From: Nonomuraea deserti
GTDB lineage: Bacteria > Actinomycetota > Actinomycetes > Streptosporangiales > Streptosporangiaceae
Direction of reading: 5' to 3'
Length of the DNA stretch: 64,000 nt
Assembly (NCBI RefSeq): GCF_004348685.1
Contig: NZ_SMKO01000028.1
Coordinates: forward strand, 1-64,000
Part shown: piece after piece, positions 9,488 through 18,523 of the stretch
Numbering within the stretch: the first letter of the stretch is position 1
Layout: each line of letters begins with the position of its first letter
Program-made: the position numbers and the translations under genes
Notes under the pieces: generated by a model
Database searches by the model: none
What the model was told of the DNA's origin: nothing
The model's input: the letters and a program-made list of their open reading frames with translations, nothing else

Positions 9488-10138
9488 GTGCAGCGCCTCG
9501 CCCTCTTTGATCTAGACAGAACGCTCATTGACCTCGATGCCGCGTTCGTCCGGTGGGCTGAGGAGTTCGTCAGTCAACAGCACCTGAATCCTGAGGCTCT
9601 TACCTGGCTCGTCGGCCAGGATCGCGACACGCACCCACATCGAGAAGCGTTCTTCAGCAGGGTGCGAGAACACTTCGGCCTGGCGGAGCCGGTCCAGGAG
9701 CTATGGGCCGGCTACCGCCGACGCATGCCCCACCTCGTGCAGTGCTACCCGGGCGTCCTGGCTGGATTAGCCGATCTACGCGCCGCCGGATGGCGCGTGG
9801 GCATCGTCACCAACGGCACGGCCGACAACCAACTCGGCAAGCTCCGGCGCACCGGCCTGGCCGACGCAGTCGACGGCTACGCCGTGTCAGGGGTCGAGGG
9901 CATCAGGAAACCCGAGGCTGGGCTGTTCGAGATCGCCGCCCAGCGATGCGGGACCAGCCTCGACGGGAGCGGCTGGATGGTCGGTGACAACCCCGTCGCC
10001 GACATTCAAGGAGGACAGGCGGCCGGGCTTCGCACGATCTGGATTGACCGGGGAACATGGTCAGGACACGAACACCGAGCCCACCATGTGGTTGCCGACG
10101 TCGCAGAAGCATTCGACGTGCTGCATGACGCACGCTGA
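9488..10138 (+). CDS. HAD-family hydrolase
   Basis: A 216-residue cytoplasmic phosphatase-like protein of the haloacid dehalogenase superfamily. Motif I is LFDLDRTLID near residue 6, with the nucleophile and acid Asp. Motif II is IVTNGT, and motif III is the Lys in GIRKPEAG. Motif IV is MVGDNPVADIQGG, with the metal-binding Asp residues. A helical cap lies between motifs I and II. Size and layout match phosphoglycolate phosphatase-like or 5'-nucleotidase YjjG-like members; the substrate cannot be told. The start is GTG. It stands alone between the tRNA repeat and a lipoprotein gene. Confidence 0.88.
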   Translation: MQRLALFDLDRTLIDLDAAFVRWAEEFVSQQHLNPEALTWLVGQDRDTHPHREAFFSRVREHFGLAEPVQELWAGYRRRMPHLVQCYPGVLAGLADLRAAGWRVGIVTNGTADNQLGKLRRTGLADAVDGYAVSGVEGIRKPEAGLFEIAAQRCGTSLDGSGWMVGDNPVADIQGGQAAGLRTIWIDRGTWSGHEHRAHHVVADVAEAFDVLHDAR

Positions 10139-10240
10139 TAGAAGCTTGGCCACCCCCACGGACCGCAACCAATTAAGCGTTCAGTACGTAGTAGGCATAC
10201 GAGGTGTACGAGGGCGAGAGGCAGAGGTAGTGTCCAGGAC

Positions 10241-10735
10241 GTGCGCCTGAATGATCGCCGACTGCCTATTGTTGCCGCGGCGCTCGTCGCTGTCGCCGTT
10301 GTGGCTGGTTGCACAGGGAACGCCGACAAGCCCACGATGGACGAGGCCTCGAAACAGCTCATCACGGACGGCGACAAGCTCTTGGCCTCACAAGACCTCG
10401 CGCGCATAGGATCCGCTACCGCGACCGAACGAGCAGACCAGGACGGCGAAGCAGGGTGCTTGAAAGGCCAAGTACAGCGCTTCTTCCGCGCTCAGGGAAA
10501 TCTCACAGGTCCGCCATATAAGCAGTCACCAGGCAATGTGGCAGGACTGCTGGGGAGTTGGCTGCGCCTGCGTGGTTACGACACAACGATAGATGACCTG
10601 GATCTTCGTGACGAGAACGTCGGTGTGGCTGTACTACAGCATCCGACCACAGGAATAACGTTTATCATAACCGTTCGGAACGGCCAGAAACCAAATATTC
10701 TCATCGTCGGAAAAACGAGCTGTTACGCAGGTTGA
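10241..10735 (+). CDS. Small lipoprotein, function unknown
   Basis: A 164-residue protein starting with GTG. Its signal sequence has a hydrophobic core followed by the lipobox VVAGC, so the mature protein should be anchored to the outer face of the membrane through Cys 24. The rest is soluble with two further cysteines (in GEAGCLKG and KTSCYAG) that could pair. No catalytic motif is visible. It could be a small substrate-binding or envelope stress lipoprotein. GC drops near the 3' end. Confidence 0.8.
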   Translation: MRLNDRRLPIVAAALVAVAVVAGCTGNADKPTMDEASKQLITDGDKLLASQDLARIGSATATERADQDGEAGCLKGQVQRFFRAQGNLTGPPYKQSPGNVAGLLGSWLRLRGYDTTIDDLDLRDENVGVAVLQHPTTGITFIITVRNGQKPNILIVGKTSCYAG

Positions 10736-11129
10736 ATTCGTAGAGCCGGTCATGGCTATGCTGAGGGCCGAAAATGAGCCCGGTCTGGATCAGGCGGACA
10801 CCACTCCCTTCCGAAGCAGCGCCGGTCTGTCACCCTCCCGCCAGCGTGTTACCGACTGCTCGTACACCCGCAATCACGCCGCGGCCGTCCTGACCGGCTG
10901 TCTACCCCGAACCACTCGGTCGCTGCTTGCACCCGGACACGCCCCGCCGCTTCAACCTGTAGAACCGGGCAAGCGGACTGTCCCTCGCCCTTCAGCCCCT
11001 TGGGTAGCTGATAGATCACGACGCTGTAAGCAGGGATGCCGATGAGGTGACGGGTCAGGACCCTAATCACCCCTGACCACAAACAACAAAATCGTTGCCG
11101 CGACAAACCCATCCAGAGATAATCAAGGC
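10736..11129. other. Intergenic region, no gene seen
   Basis: No supported gene on either strand. The lower-GC end next to 11130 presumably contains the promoter of the HEPN-like gene. Confidence 0.4.
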
Positions 11130-12791
11130 ATGGAAGGCGGCAGGAGCGAAGAGGACGAGCGCATCGCGCTGGCCTGGATAGATAACCTCGTCGGCGCAAA
11201 GATGCTGGCCTATATATTGAATTGTGACCGTAGCACCATACAGCGGCACCTATCGGGAGAGGCGCCACTCAGCGTCAAGCATCGTGAAATAATCGCCGCA
11301 ATCAGACAGTTCCACGAGTCGCTGCCCCACGATTCGGAAAACCAGCAGCACCGCGAAGTGCTGGGTGGATGGCTGACGCTTGGGAGAGTTCACGATAGAT
11401 CTCGTGCGCGAGCAATACGTGCGCATGCTGGAGGGGAGGATGTTCAGCTCACACCCAAGGACGAAGCGCAGAGACTGCTCATCATTATCGCTAGCGACGT
11501 ATTCCCCGCCTTTCTACTTCCCAGCGATATTCCTGGTGATCTCGCCAGTCGCCCCTTTGCACGAGAGTTGAGCATTCGAGTAGTTCAGGCCATTTTTCAG
11601 CACCCAGAAGCCCAAGCGTTCCTTGAAGCATTTCTCTTGAGCGCCGAACTCCATGGGAAGTTTAGGCATGAGGAGAAGCATTTGGGACCAGTCGCGATGA
11701 TATACCACAACATGGGTGGTGGCGAAACGCTGCAGCTATCCATGCTACTAAACATGTTGCTAGAATCAGCCTGGCGTCACATGGACGATACAGACTCGAT
11801 TTCACCAGAACGATTCACACTCCAAGCGGTCAAAGAACTACAGCTAGTTAGGGCGTTACTGGCGGGCAAACCTCGTTCGGTAACGGCGCGATACGCCTTC
11901 ACCGGCGTAAGTCTTCCTCCGGATTCACGCTTGGAGATCCCAAACGGAGTCGTGCGGCCAGCCAACGAGAACGACAACAGATTTGCACCTCCAACGTTGA
12001 CTGGACAGATCACGACTACTGATGAGTTTGGCCACAACACCCTAGTCGATTATCGAGGGAACGTTGTGCTGGAATACCGTTACCCCTACAGAATACGTCT
12101 TTCCTCTTACGACGAAGAGGACATGGAATCCTTCCCGGACGACCTGCACCCGCCTGTAGAAATCGAGCCAGCCATAATACGGCTGCGATTCGGACTGATG
12201 CTGGCGGTCAAACGTGATTACCGAGCCCAGCTCATCCCAACTTGGCGAAGCGTGGACAGGCCATTGAGCACAGGTGTCGATGTATCATGGTCCGACCCTC
12301 GCCACGGAGCGCTGTTCACACCCGTCACTCTAACGGACGTTGAAGTTTCTGCATGGCACACATGGTACGAGCGCCTATCCGCACCCAGTGTGAACAGAAT
12401 CGAATTGGCACTTTCGAGAGTGCTGCGGGCAATCGCCGAGCGTCGCGATCCTTCGGATGTTCTGATCGATTCGGTCATCGCATGGGAAAACTTGTTCGGC
12501 ACCAAGGAAGGCGAACCTACGTTTCGTATCACGATGAGTCTAGCTATGCTGCTCAAGATTTCTCCATCCGAACGGGAAGATTTTCGCAGCGAGCTGGTTG
12601 CGATCTATGGGATCAGGAGTCGTCTTGTCCACGGTAACGGCACGCTCACCGCAGATGACTATCCCAAGTGCCAAAGGGCCCTCGATGTGGCGATAGAAGC
12701 GATCCGAACACTGGTATCCGAGCGGACAGACATTCTTGAACTTGTAGATGGCGGCCGACGCAGTACTGCATTGCTATTGGGGCTTAGTTAG
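11130..12791 (+). CDS. Large protein with C-terminal HEPN-like domain
   Basis: A 553-residue cytoplasmic protein with lower GC than its surroundings, suggesting acquisition. Residues 15-65 look like a helix-turn-helix (MLAYILNCDRSTIQRHLSGE). The middle has no recognised domain. The last 110 residues resemble ApeA-type HEPN domains: an AWENLFG helix, then IYGIRSRLVHGN, which fits the R-x4-H RNase motif. HEPN proteins of this kind are often abortive-infection or toxin RNases. The gene stands alone with convergent neighbours. Residues about 85-110 read oddly (SRARAIRAHAGG), so a pair of compensating indels there is possible. Confidence 0.7.
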   Translation: MEGGRSEEDERIALAWIDNLVGAKMLAYILNCDRSTIQRHLSGEAPLSVKHREIIAAIRQFHESLPHDSENQQHREVLGGWLTLGRVHDRSRARAIRAHAGGEDVQLTPKDEAQRLLIIIASDVFPAFLLPSDIPGDLASRPFARELSIRVVQAIFQHPEAQAFLEAFLLSAELHGKFRHEEKHLGPVAMIYHNMGGGETLQLSMLLNMLLESAWRHMDDTDSISPERFTLQAVKELQLVRALLAGKPRSVTARYAFTGVSLPPDSRLEIPNGVVRPANENDNRFAPPTLTGQITTTDEFGHNTLVDYRGNVVLEYRYPYRIRLSSYDEEDMESFPDDLHPPVEIEPAIIRLRFGLMLAVKRDYRAQLIPTWRSVDRPLSTGVDVSWSDPRHGALFTPVTLTDVEVSAWHTWYERLSAPSVNRIELALSRVLRAIAERRDPSDVLIDSVIAWENLFGTKEGEPTFRITMSLAMLLKISPSEREDFRSELVAIYGIRSRLVHGNGTLTADDYPKCQRALDVAIEAIRTLVSERTDILELVDGGRRSTALLLGLS

Positions 12792-12858
12792 TCAAGCTTC
12801 GTTCAGAAGGCTGTCCTCCAGCCCAACTGTAAGAAAACGGCTGGAATCAGCCTGGAGC

Positions 12859-13152
12859 TCACATTGGCATCTGCGCCGCCTCGGCGCGAGTGAGCTCGGC
12901 TTGCCTTCGCAGACGATCAGCTGTGGACGCACAGCTTTCCCGCAGCATGCGAATCTCGCTGGCACGCCGCATGGTCTCGGTGATGAAACGCCCTGCGGCC
13001 GGCCCTTTCCAGAACGCGTCTGCCGTCTGCGGCTGGGCCAGCGTAGCGGAGAAAACTCCGTCGAGTTCCTCGGCGTATCGCATGAAGGTGGCGGCAAGCA
13101 GGTCCTTGTCGGCGGCTTGCCTCAGGAGTTGGGCTTGGCTGGGGATGGTCAT
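12859..13152 (-). CDS. Small WXG100-like/ESX-associated protein
   Basis: A 97-residue, mostly helical protein with no signal peptide. It starts two bases after the stop of the 585-residue gene, so the two are cotranscribed. Length, helical character and a mid-protein FWKGPAAGRF (a W-x-G element between two helices) match the WXG100 family of type VII secretion substrates, which pair with a partner or with the helical N-terminus of a larger effector. The neighbour also starts with a WxG-like helical hairpin, which supports this. Family membership is inferred from pattern. Confidence 0.7.
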   Translation of the reverse strand: MTIPSQAQLLRQAADKDLLAATFMRYAEELDGVFSATLAQPQTADAFWKGPAAGRFITETMRRASEIRMLRESCASTADRLRRQAELTRAEAAQMPM

Positions 13153-13154
13153 TG

Positions 13155-14912
13155 CTACCCTCCTCGCTGTTGCAATGCCTTGACAAGTGCGTCATAGACC
13201 CGTCCTCGGAATGCCATCCGCACTTCATTCCGCTGAGCGTCAGTCAGCGGCTTCTGACCGTGCTCATTCAGCGACTCATTCACCCACTGTGTCTGCCGCA
13301 GCACGATGCTCTCCGCGACGTCCTCCGCCGTCGCCGGGGTCTTCTTGTCGATGAAGTCCGTGATCATGCCCTTGAGGCCGTCCTTGGCCTCATCCATCCC
13401 GGCGTCTCGGGCGGTGGCCACGTTGGCGTCCTGGATGGGCCAGTACTTGTTGGAGAGCCACGAGACGGGTAGCAGCGCGACACCTGCGAGCCAGTCGGCG
13501 TATTCGTCGTCGGTCCACTCGGCGTGCGTCGAGCCGCTCAGCATGAGATTCGCCACGCCCCCAGCGAGTGCCGCGCGGGAGGTGTACTGGTCCTGGGTGG
13601 CTTCATCCCCGAAGGGCCGGAAGCGGCCGATGTCCAGGCCCAGCGTGTAGTCCTGGGAGGCCTTCATCAGGGTGTTCGCCGCGTCCTTGTCCTGCATCAG
13701 CCCGCCCATGAACCGGGAAGCGTCATCAGGAGCGAGGGTGTCCCATGGCGACGTGGGGAAGATCGACTTCAGTTCGGGGGAATCGCGCTTGGATTGCCCA
13801 CGGGCGAGCTGGTCTAGATAGGGAGCTACGTTCTTGGCCAAGGTCTCGCTGATCGGGGAATCCTTGAGCGTGCCCCACGAACCGCCGATCCACGGGCTGT
13901 TCTCGGCGCCCATCCCCCGGATGATGTTGAACCATGCTCGATCGCGGACATCAGCGGTTCCGGCGTTGGGGTTCAACGCCTTGTCCAGCGCTCCGGCGAG
14001 GTTCGCTTCGAGGTCGGTGACGCCGCTCATCCGGGCGCGCTGGGGATGCAGGAGCCAGCCTGCGGCGTCCTTGTTGTCAGCCAGCAGCGTCTGCAGTGCC
14101 TGTGGGTCGTCGTTGTACGCCTCCACCAGCGCGTTCAGATTCCAGTTGGGGCTCGTCGGGAGGTCCGCCCCCAGTGGACGGCCCAGCACGCGCAGCGCCA
14201 CCTGGTTAAGGAGTTTGCTCGACGGCTTGGACATCGCGATCAGTGCCGTCAGCACGCCCGGCTGAGTGGATTCCAGAAATTTCCCGCGCCACTCTTCCCC
14301 CAGCCGTCCGGCGCGTTCTGCGTTGGCGTACGCCTCGGCCAGTGGCCCTAGACTTTCCCGGCCTTGCTGGAGCATGGCCGGCGGAAGGCCTCTGTCCATG
14401 GCCGGGCCCTTGTCCTTCATCCAGTGCATGAACAGCGCACGGAACTTGTCCGGTCCGAGGCCGTTCAGCAGGGCGGCGGCGTACGCGGGATCGTTCAGCT
14501 TCTCCTTCGTTATCCCCGCCGCCTCGGTCACCTTCCGCCAGGTCTCTACCGAGCTCTCAATCTCATGCTGCTTGAGCGCATCCGCGATGGGTTTCGCGTC
14601 GGCTTTCCCCTGGCGTGCTGCCTCGGCCTCGCTGTCGAACGGAAAGACCATGCTTAGCATGCCGTTTCCGGAACTCGGGACCATCTGTTTGAGCGTGTCC
14701 ATCCGCCATTTGAGATCACGCTGTGTCTCGTCGAAGAACGCCCATGACCTGTGCATGGCTGTCACCCCAGCGGGGCCGGTCCAGGACGAGCCTGCCTCGG
14801 CGATGGCCGCCTCCAAACCGTGCCGCGTGCGGCCCAGGACGTCCTTACCGCCCTCCATCTCACGTATGAGCTGTTCCGCTCGGCTGGGGTCGATTCCGAC
14901 GAACTCCCCCAT
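13155..14912 (-). CDS. Type VII secretion-type protein (DUF6571-like)
   Basis: A 585-residue protein with a strong ribosome site (GGGAGGGG) before its ATG. Residues 1-90 form a WXG-like helical region with SSWTGPAG at the turn, as in ESX substrates. The remainder is long, helical and soluble, with motifs such as GLGPDKFRALFMHWM and a PWDTLAPDDASRFMGGLM stretch that I associate with DUF6571-type actinobacterial proteins. No obvious toxin domain ends the protein. It heads a two-gene operon with the small helical protein at 12859, which may be its secretion partner. Confidence 0.75.
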   Translation of the reverse strand: MGEFVGIDPSRAEQLIREMEGGKDVLGRTRHGLEAAIAEAGSSWTGPAGVTAMHRSWAFFDETQRDLKWRMDTLKQMVPSSGNGMLSMVFPFDSEAEAARQGKADAKPIADALKQHEIESSVETWRKVTEAAGITKEKLNDPAYAAALLNGLGPDKFRALFMHWMKDKGPAMDRGLPPAMLQQGRESLGPLAEAYANAERAGRLGEEWRGKFLESTQPGVLTALIAMSKPSSKLLNQVALRVLGRPLGADLPTSPNWNLNALVEAYNDDPQALQTLLADNKDAAGWLLHPQRARMSGVTDLEANLAGALDKALNPNAGTADVRDRAWFNIIRGMGAENSPWIGGSWGTLKDSPISETLAKNVAPYLDQLARGQSKRDSPELKSIFPTSPWDTLAPDDASRFMGGLMQDKDAANTLMKASQDYTLGLDIGRFRPFGDEATQDQYTSRAALAGGVANLMLSGSTHAEWTDDEYADWLAGVALLPVSWLSNKYWPIQDANVATARDAGMDEAKDGLKGMITDFIDKKTPATAEDVAESIVLRQTQWVNESLNEHGQKPLTDAQRNEVRMAFRGRVYDALVKALQQRGG

Positions 14913-15073
14913 GGACCCCTCCCAGAGGGTGTGCCTACAAGGGAGGAGTCAAGCACAACAGCCAATCCCGGTAAATGCACCACACTTCCCTATAAGCAAC
15001 CGGAATTACTCGGCCATTTGTGGGCGAAGACCACCTGTCGATCAGGCCGCCGCAGGAACCGTCCAGAAAGCTC

Positions 15074-16048
15074 CTACCGGTCCCAGACGAGCGGGACTGG
15101 TTCGGCTGGAAGGTTGCCCGCGAGCAGGCCTTCTACCAGGCTGGGAAGGTTGGTGGGAAGGATTTGTTCCGTGGTGGCGTGCAGCTCGTTCAGGGTCCAC
15201 CAACGAAAGCAGTCGAGCCGCGACCGTTCGAAATCTTCCATTCCCAAGGTGTCGATCTCCAGGCTGGGGACGCGGTGCGCGAAGAAGTGGTGTTCCGAGC
15301 GCATCACCACGCCGTCGTCGCGGACCCAGGCGCCCGCGCTGAGCGCTACCGCCGAACCGAGTGCAGCGGGCTCGACCCGGTAGCCGATCTCTTCATGCAG
15401 TTCCCTGGCCGCGGCGATCTCGGGCGTTTCGCCAGGATTGAGGCGGCCACCTGGAGTGAACCAGGCCAGCCCGCTGTTGTTGGCCCACCGGGGTGCGCGG
15501 TACAGGAGAATCCGGTCCTGGTCGTCGATGACGATCACACGAGAGGCCACGGAGAGAACTGGCGCGGGGTGATGCCAGTCGATGACGTACGGCTCAGCGG
15601 GGATCTCGCCCATGAGCAGCGGTTCAAGCAGATCGGGCAGATTACGCGGGATCAGCTTTTCAGCCGTGTCCCAGAGTTCCTCCAGGGTCCACCAGCGGTA
15701 AGTGTCCAGAAGCGAGCGTTCGAGCTCTTCCATCGCTGAGACGTCCACCGTGACCGCCTGGACGCGGAGCAGGAAGAAATGGTTGGTGGCGTAGTAGAGA
15801 GCGTCATCGGAACCGACGTAGTAACCCTCGCTCAGGGCGACCACCTCACCGAACTTCTCCGGCGCGACCTTCAAGCCGGTCTCTTCACGGAGTTCACGGG
15901 CGGCTGCCACCGCCAGGTCTTCGCCGCTGTGGACGCCGCCGCCGGGGGTGAACCAGGCCACGTCGGAGTTCTTGACGGGTCCTGAACCACGGAAGAGCAG
16001 GATCCGGTCGTGGTCGTCGAGGAGAAGGATGCGGGCGGTGGGCCGCAT
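15074..16048 (-). CDS. Tandem NUDIX hydrolase
   Basis: Two complete NUDIX domains in one polypeptide. The first Nudix box reads GGGVHSGEDLAVAAARELRE followed by ETGLK; the second reads GGRLNPGETPEIAAARELHE followed by EIGYR. Both keep the REx2EExG metal-binding glutamates, so both could hydrolyse nucleoside diphosphate-X substrates. Each half has the same extra tail (LERSLLDTYRWWTLEEL and FERSRLDCFRWWTLNEL), which indicates internal duplication. The ATG at 16048 precedes MRPTARILLLDD; a TTG at 16084 is in frame but would overlap an IS5 scrap. NUDIX genes often accompany pSAM2-type elements such as the one beginning at 16.97 kb. Confidence 0.85.
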   Translation of the reverse strand: MRPTARILLLDDHDRILLFRGSGPVKNSDVAWFTPGGGVHSGEDLAVAAARELREETGLKVAPEKFGEVVALSEGYYVGSDDALYYATNHFFLLRVQAVTVDVSAMEELERSLLDTYRWWTLEELWDTAEKLIPRNLPDLLEPLLMGEIPAEPYVIDWHHPAPVLSVASRVIVIDDQDRILLYRAPRWANNSGLAWFTPGGRLNPGETPEIAAARELHEEIGYRVEPAALGSAVALSAGAWVRDDGVVMRSEHHFFAHRVPSLEIDTLGMEDFERSRLDCFRWWTLNELHATTEQILPTNLPSLVEGLLAGNLPAEPVPLVWDR

Positions 16049-16088
16049 GATCGGCTCGGGCACAAGGGCGACCCTACTGGTCAACGCT

Positions 16089-16172
16089 CAAGCTACGCTG
16101 CCCTTCCAAGCGGGCCACTTGGGCCAGACCATCGCCGTCCTTCGAGACCACCGCGTCGTACAGGCCGCGTAA
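16089..16172 (+). pseudogene. 3' scrap of an IS5-family transposase
   Basis: About 27 codons ending in TAA read QAGHLGQTIAVLRDHRVVQA. The intact transposase at 37805-38578 ends with KAGHLCKAIAVLQNHRVAQA. Only this C-terminal tail survives. It abuts the NUDIX gene start and marks an old insertion and deletion. Confidence 0.8.
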
Positions 16173-16184
16173 GGATGAAACGGT

Positions 16185-16835
16185 TCAGTAGAGGGAGTGA
16201 CAGGCCCGGTTGCGGATACGGAACTCGGGACGGGCAGGTGGGAACAGTTCGTCGCACTTCGCAGCGATCACCGGGGCCCATCGGCTTCTGCCTTTTACTC
16301 GTGTTTCCTTGTCTCGGGCGGTTCTCGCACGGTCAGCAGGGATCGCGGTCTTCGGGGGTTGGACCTGTGGAGCGCCCTGATAGCGCGGCACCGCCGAGAG
16401 TGTTGATCGGCGTTGGGGCCTGGCCGGTTTCGTCTTCTTCTTCGACGTGCTGGGCGTTGTTGAGGGCAGTGCCCGGGGCGAGGGTGTCGGCGGCGAGGTG
16501 GGCACGACCGAGGGCCCGGTAACGCTCGGGCCGGGGGTCGGCAGTGACGCGGCGCTCGTTCGAGAGGAGGCTGTGTCTGTGCCCCCTGCCGTCGACCAGA
16601 TACCGAAGGCCACGCAGGCTACAAGACCAGCGATAGGCGCCGGCCGGACCAGCCGGGCCCGATCCGCCAGAAGTGATCGCTGCGGTGGAGTGGGATTCGA
16701 GTACCTACGCCAGCGCAAGGAGTCGGACGCGGCGACAGGTCGAGGTCGCCTGCGGAGCGGCAGGCCGTACGGCGGACGCCGCTGCGGACGGTGGTCTTCA
16801 GTCGAAGGGGTGGGATGGTCTTGATCTTCGTGCAT
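16185..16835 (-). CDS. Membrane-anchored hypothetical protein
   Basis: A 216-residue protein with a basic, disordered N-terminus and one hydrophobic segment near residues 66-82 (IAGLVACVAFGIW). A long Ser/Thr/Pro-rich linker follows, then a compact C-terminal motif CDELFPPARPEFRIRNRACH with two cysteines. The likely topology is a single-pass anchor with the cysteine-containing tail outside. I have seen similar short tails in actinobacterial element-borne proteins, but no function is known to me. It lies just outside the integrase of the 17-26 kb element and may be cargo. Confidence 0.6.
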   Translation of the reverse strand: MHEDQDHPTPSTEDHRPQRRPPYGLPLRRRPRPVAASDSLRWRRYSNPTPPQRSLLADRARLVRPAPIAGLVACVAFGIWSTAGGTDTASSRTSAASLPTPGPSVTGPSVVPTSPPTPSPRALPSTTPSTSKKKTKPARPQRRSTLSAVPRYQGAPQVQPPKTAIPADRARTARDKETRVKGRSRWAPVIAAKCDELFPPARPEFRIRNRACHSLY

Positions 16836-16928
16836 GATCCTCCCTACTCACTGCCCGTGTCTGTCAGCGTCCCGCAGAGCGGCTACGTCCAGCGGGAACG
16901 ACTCGGTAAAGGCAGCGGTGCAGACGAG

Positions 16929-16951
16929 CGGCCCCGGGACAACCGGGGCCG
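16929..16951 (-). terminator. Terminator after the integrase gene
   Basis: A perfect 9-bp GC stem (16929-16937 and 16943-16951, CGGCCCCGG and its complement) with a five-base loop lies 18 bases beyond the int stop codon. It probably ends the transfer-replication-excision-integration operon. Confidence 0.75.
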
Positions 16952-16969
16952 GAGATGGATAAATGTGGG

Positions 16970-18335
16970 CTACATGTCCAGGGCGTCGTTGATCTTGCCG
17001 TTGATCTGCTCCTGCTGGCCGTCCATGCACTTCGCGTAGACGCGCAGCAGGACGTCAACGCTGTGCCCGGCCCGCTTGGCGACCTCCGGAGCCGGGACAC
17101 CCGCGTTCAACCAAGAGCGACACTGCCGCGTGGCGCAGGTCGTACGGCCGGGCGGCCAGCGACGAGGCGACCTGCGCCGGGGTCAGGGCGAGCTTCCGGG
17201 CTTGCTGCCAGACGTAGGAGTGCGCCGAGCTGGAGTAAGTACCGCCGGTTCTCGTGCTGAAGATCCTGCCGTCCTTGGCCGCGCCGAACGCGGCGATGTG
17301 CTCGCGGAGCATGGCGACCAGGACGGGCGGGATCGGGATCTCTCGTGTCTCCTTGTCCGCGCGGTGCTTCAGGCTGCGCGACTCGTGAGTCTGCCCGGAG
17401 TTGGTCCAGCGCTTCGTTGCCTGAGGTCGCGCCCGCTCCAGGACGATCAGGCCCCAGCCGGTCTCAGGCAGCGTGCAGTTGGTCAGCCGCAGGTCCGCTG
17501 CCTCCTCCGGCCGCAGCGCCGCGTAGTAGATGCAGCCGAACAGCGCCTTGAGCCGGGGACCGCGGTTGCGACCCACCTTGGGCACGGCGTCGAGGAGCTG
17601 CCGCGCCTGGGCTGGATTGACCACCGTGCGCGGATCAATGACCGTGACCGCCCTCGGCGCCGTCCATTTGATCTCGTCCAGCGGGTTGCTGCCGAACGCC
17701 TTCTGCTCCACCGCGTGCTCCAGCAGGTGATGGAGCACGGCACGCTTACGCCGTACCGTGTTCGCCCCCGCCGGGGCGCAGGCAAAGGTCATCGAGATGG
17801 CGTCGAGCGCCGTACGCAGAACGTGCGGCTCCTTCAGCGCGGACAGCGGGACGGATGCCCGCTCTAGCCAGCCGAGAGCTGCGGTTTGGGCCGGGGTCAG
17901 GCTGGGCCGCCTCTTCTCCGGGATGAGTGCGTAGATGCGCAGGACCTCTCTCAGTTCTTCGGGCGCAGGGCGGCGCGGCGCGTCGGTCACCAGAGCCGGG
18001 ACCAGCGACAGGAGCGCGTAGGCGTCCGTCTCCCGGGTGCGGGCCGCCGAGGCGTTCCAGCGACGCAGGACGTACGCCTGAGCGAACTCCAGGAACGTCG
18101 GCCCGGAGGACGCCCGCGCGAGCGTCGACACCGGCAGGCCGGTGGCCACGTCGAACTCCTCTCCCGCCTTCGCCGCCTGCCGCAAGTCGGACAGGAAGGC
18201 GTTGGCCAGACCCTTCGTACGGAAGCTTCTGGACCTGGGCTTGCCCGCGACGCGCCAGCGGGCGATGAACGTGGGTGTCTCGCGGTCCGTACGGTGCTGG
18301 ACTCCGCCGAGCTTGACGTCGTACGTGGTGTTCAT
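16970..18335 (-). pseudogene. int: Tyrosine integrase of the integrative element, frameshifted
   Basis: A pSAM2-type tyrosine recombinase that would insert and excise the element. The ATG at 18335 starts MNTTYDVKLGG and overlaps the xis stop as ATGA. An Arg box (ALRPEEAADL) and the YDLRHAAVSL box are present. Right after this, near 17112, one extra T shifts the frame; the normal reading is SLWLNAGVPAPEVAKRAGHS followed by VDVLLRVYAKCMDG, ending at the TAG at 16970. The His and the nucleophile Tyr are therefore out of frame, and the product made would be inactive. This is either real inactivation or a one-base sequence error. Everything else in the gene is intact. Confidence 0.85.
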
Positions 18336-18523
18336 CCCGCCTCCCGTCGCGAGTCCAGCCAGGTGATGAGGTCGCTCCGCCAGACGCGGAGTTCGAGGTT
18401 CGGCAACTGCACGCAGACCGGCGCACGGCCGAGTTCGCGCCAGCGGTAGAAGGTGCGGCGGGAGACCCCGCCCAGTTCGGCGAGGACCTGCGGAACGGTC
18501 AGCAGCTCGTCGCTCCTGCTCAT
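18332..18523 (-). CDS. xis: Excisionase, MerR/HTH_17-like
   Basis: A 63-residue basic DNA-binding protein with a winged helix-turn-helix (LLTVPQVLAELGGVSRRTFY then RWRELGRAP) like excisionases of actinomycete integrative elements. It should bend attachment-site DNA and steer the integrase toward excision. Its start overlaps the rep stop (ATGA) and its own stop overlaps the int start (ATGA), so rep, xis and int are translationally coupled. Length is typical. Confidence 0.88.
   Translation of the reverse strand: MSRSDELLTVPQVLAELGGVSRRTFYRWRELGRAPVCVQLPNLELRVWRSDLITWLDSRREAG

Noticed and set aside
17105..17120. Programmed +1 frameshifting in the integrase
   Set aside because: No slippery stop-codon context or stimulator is visible, and relatives are read in one frame as far as I know; simple mutation or error is more likely.
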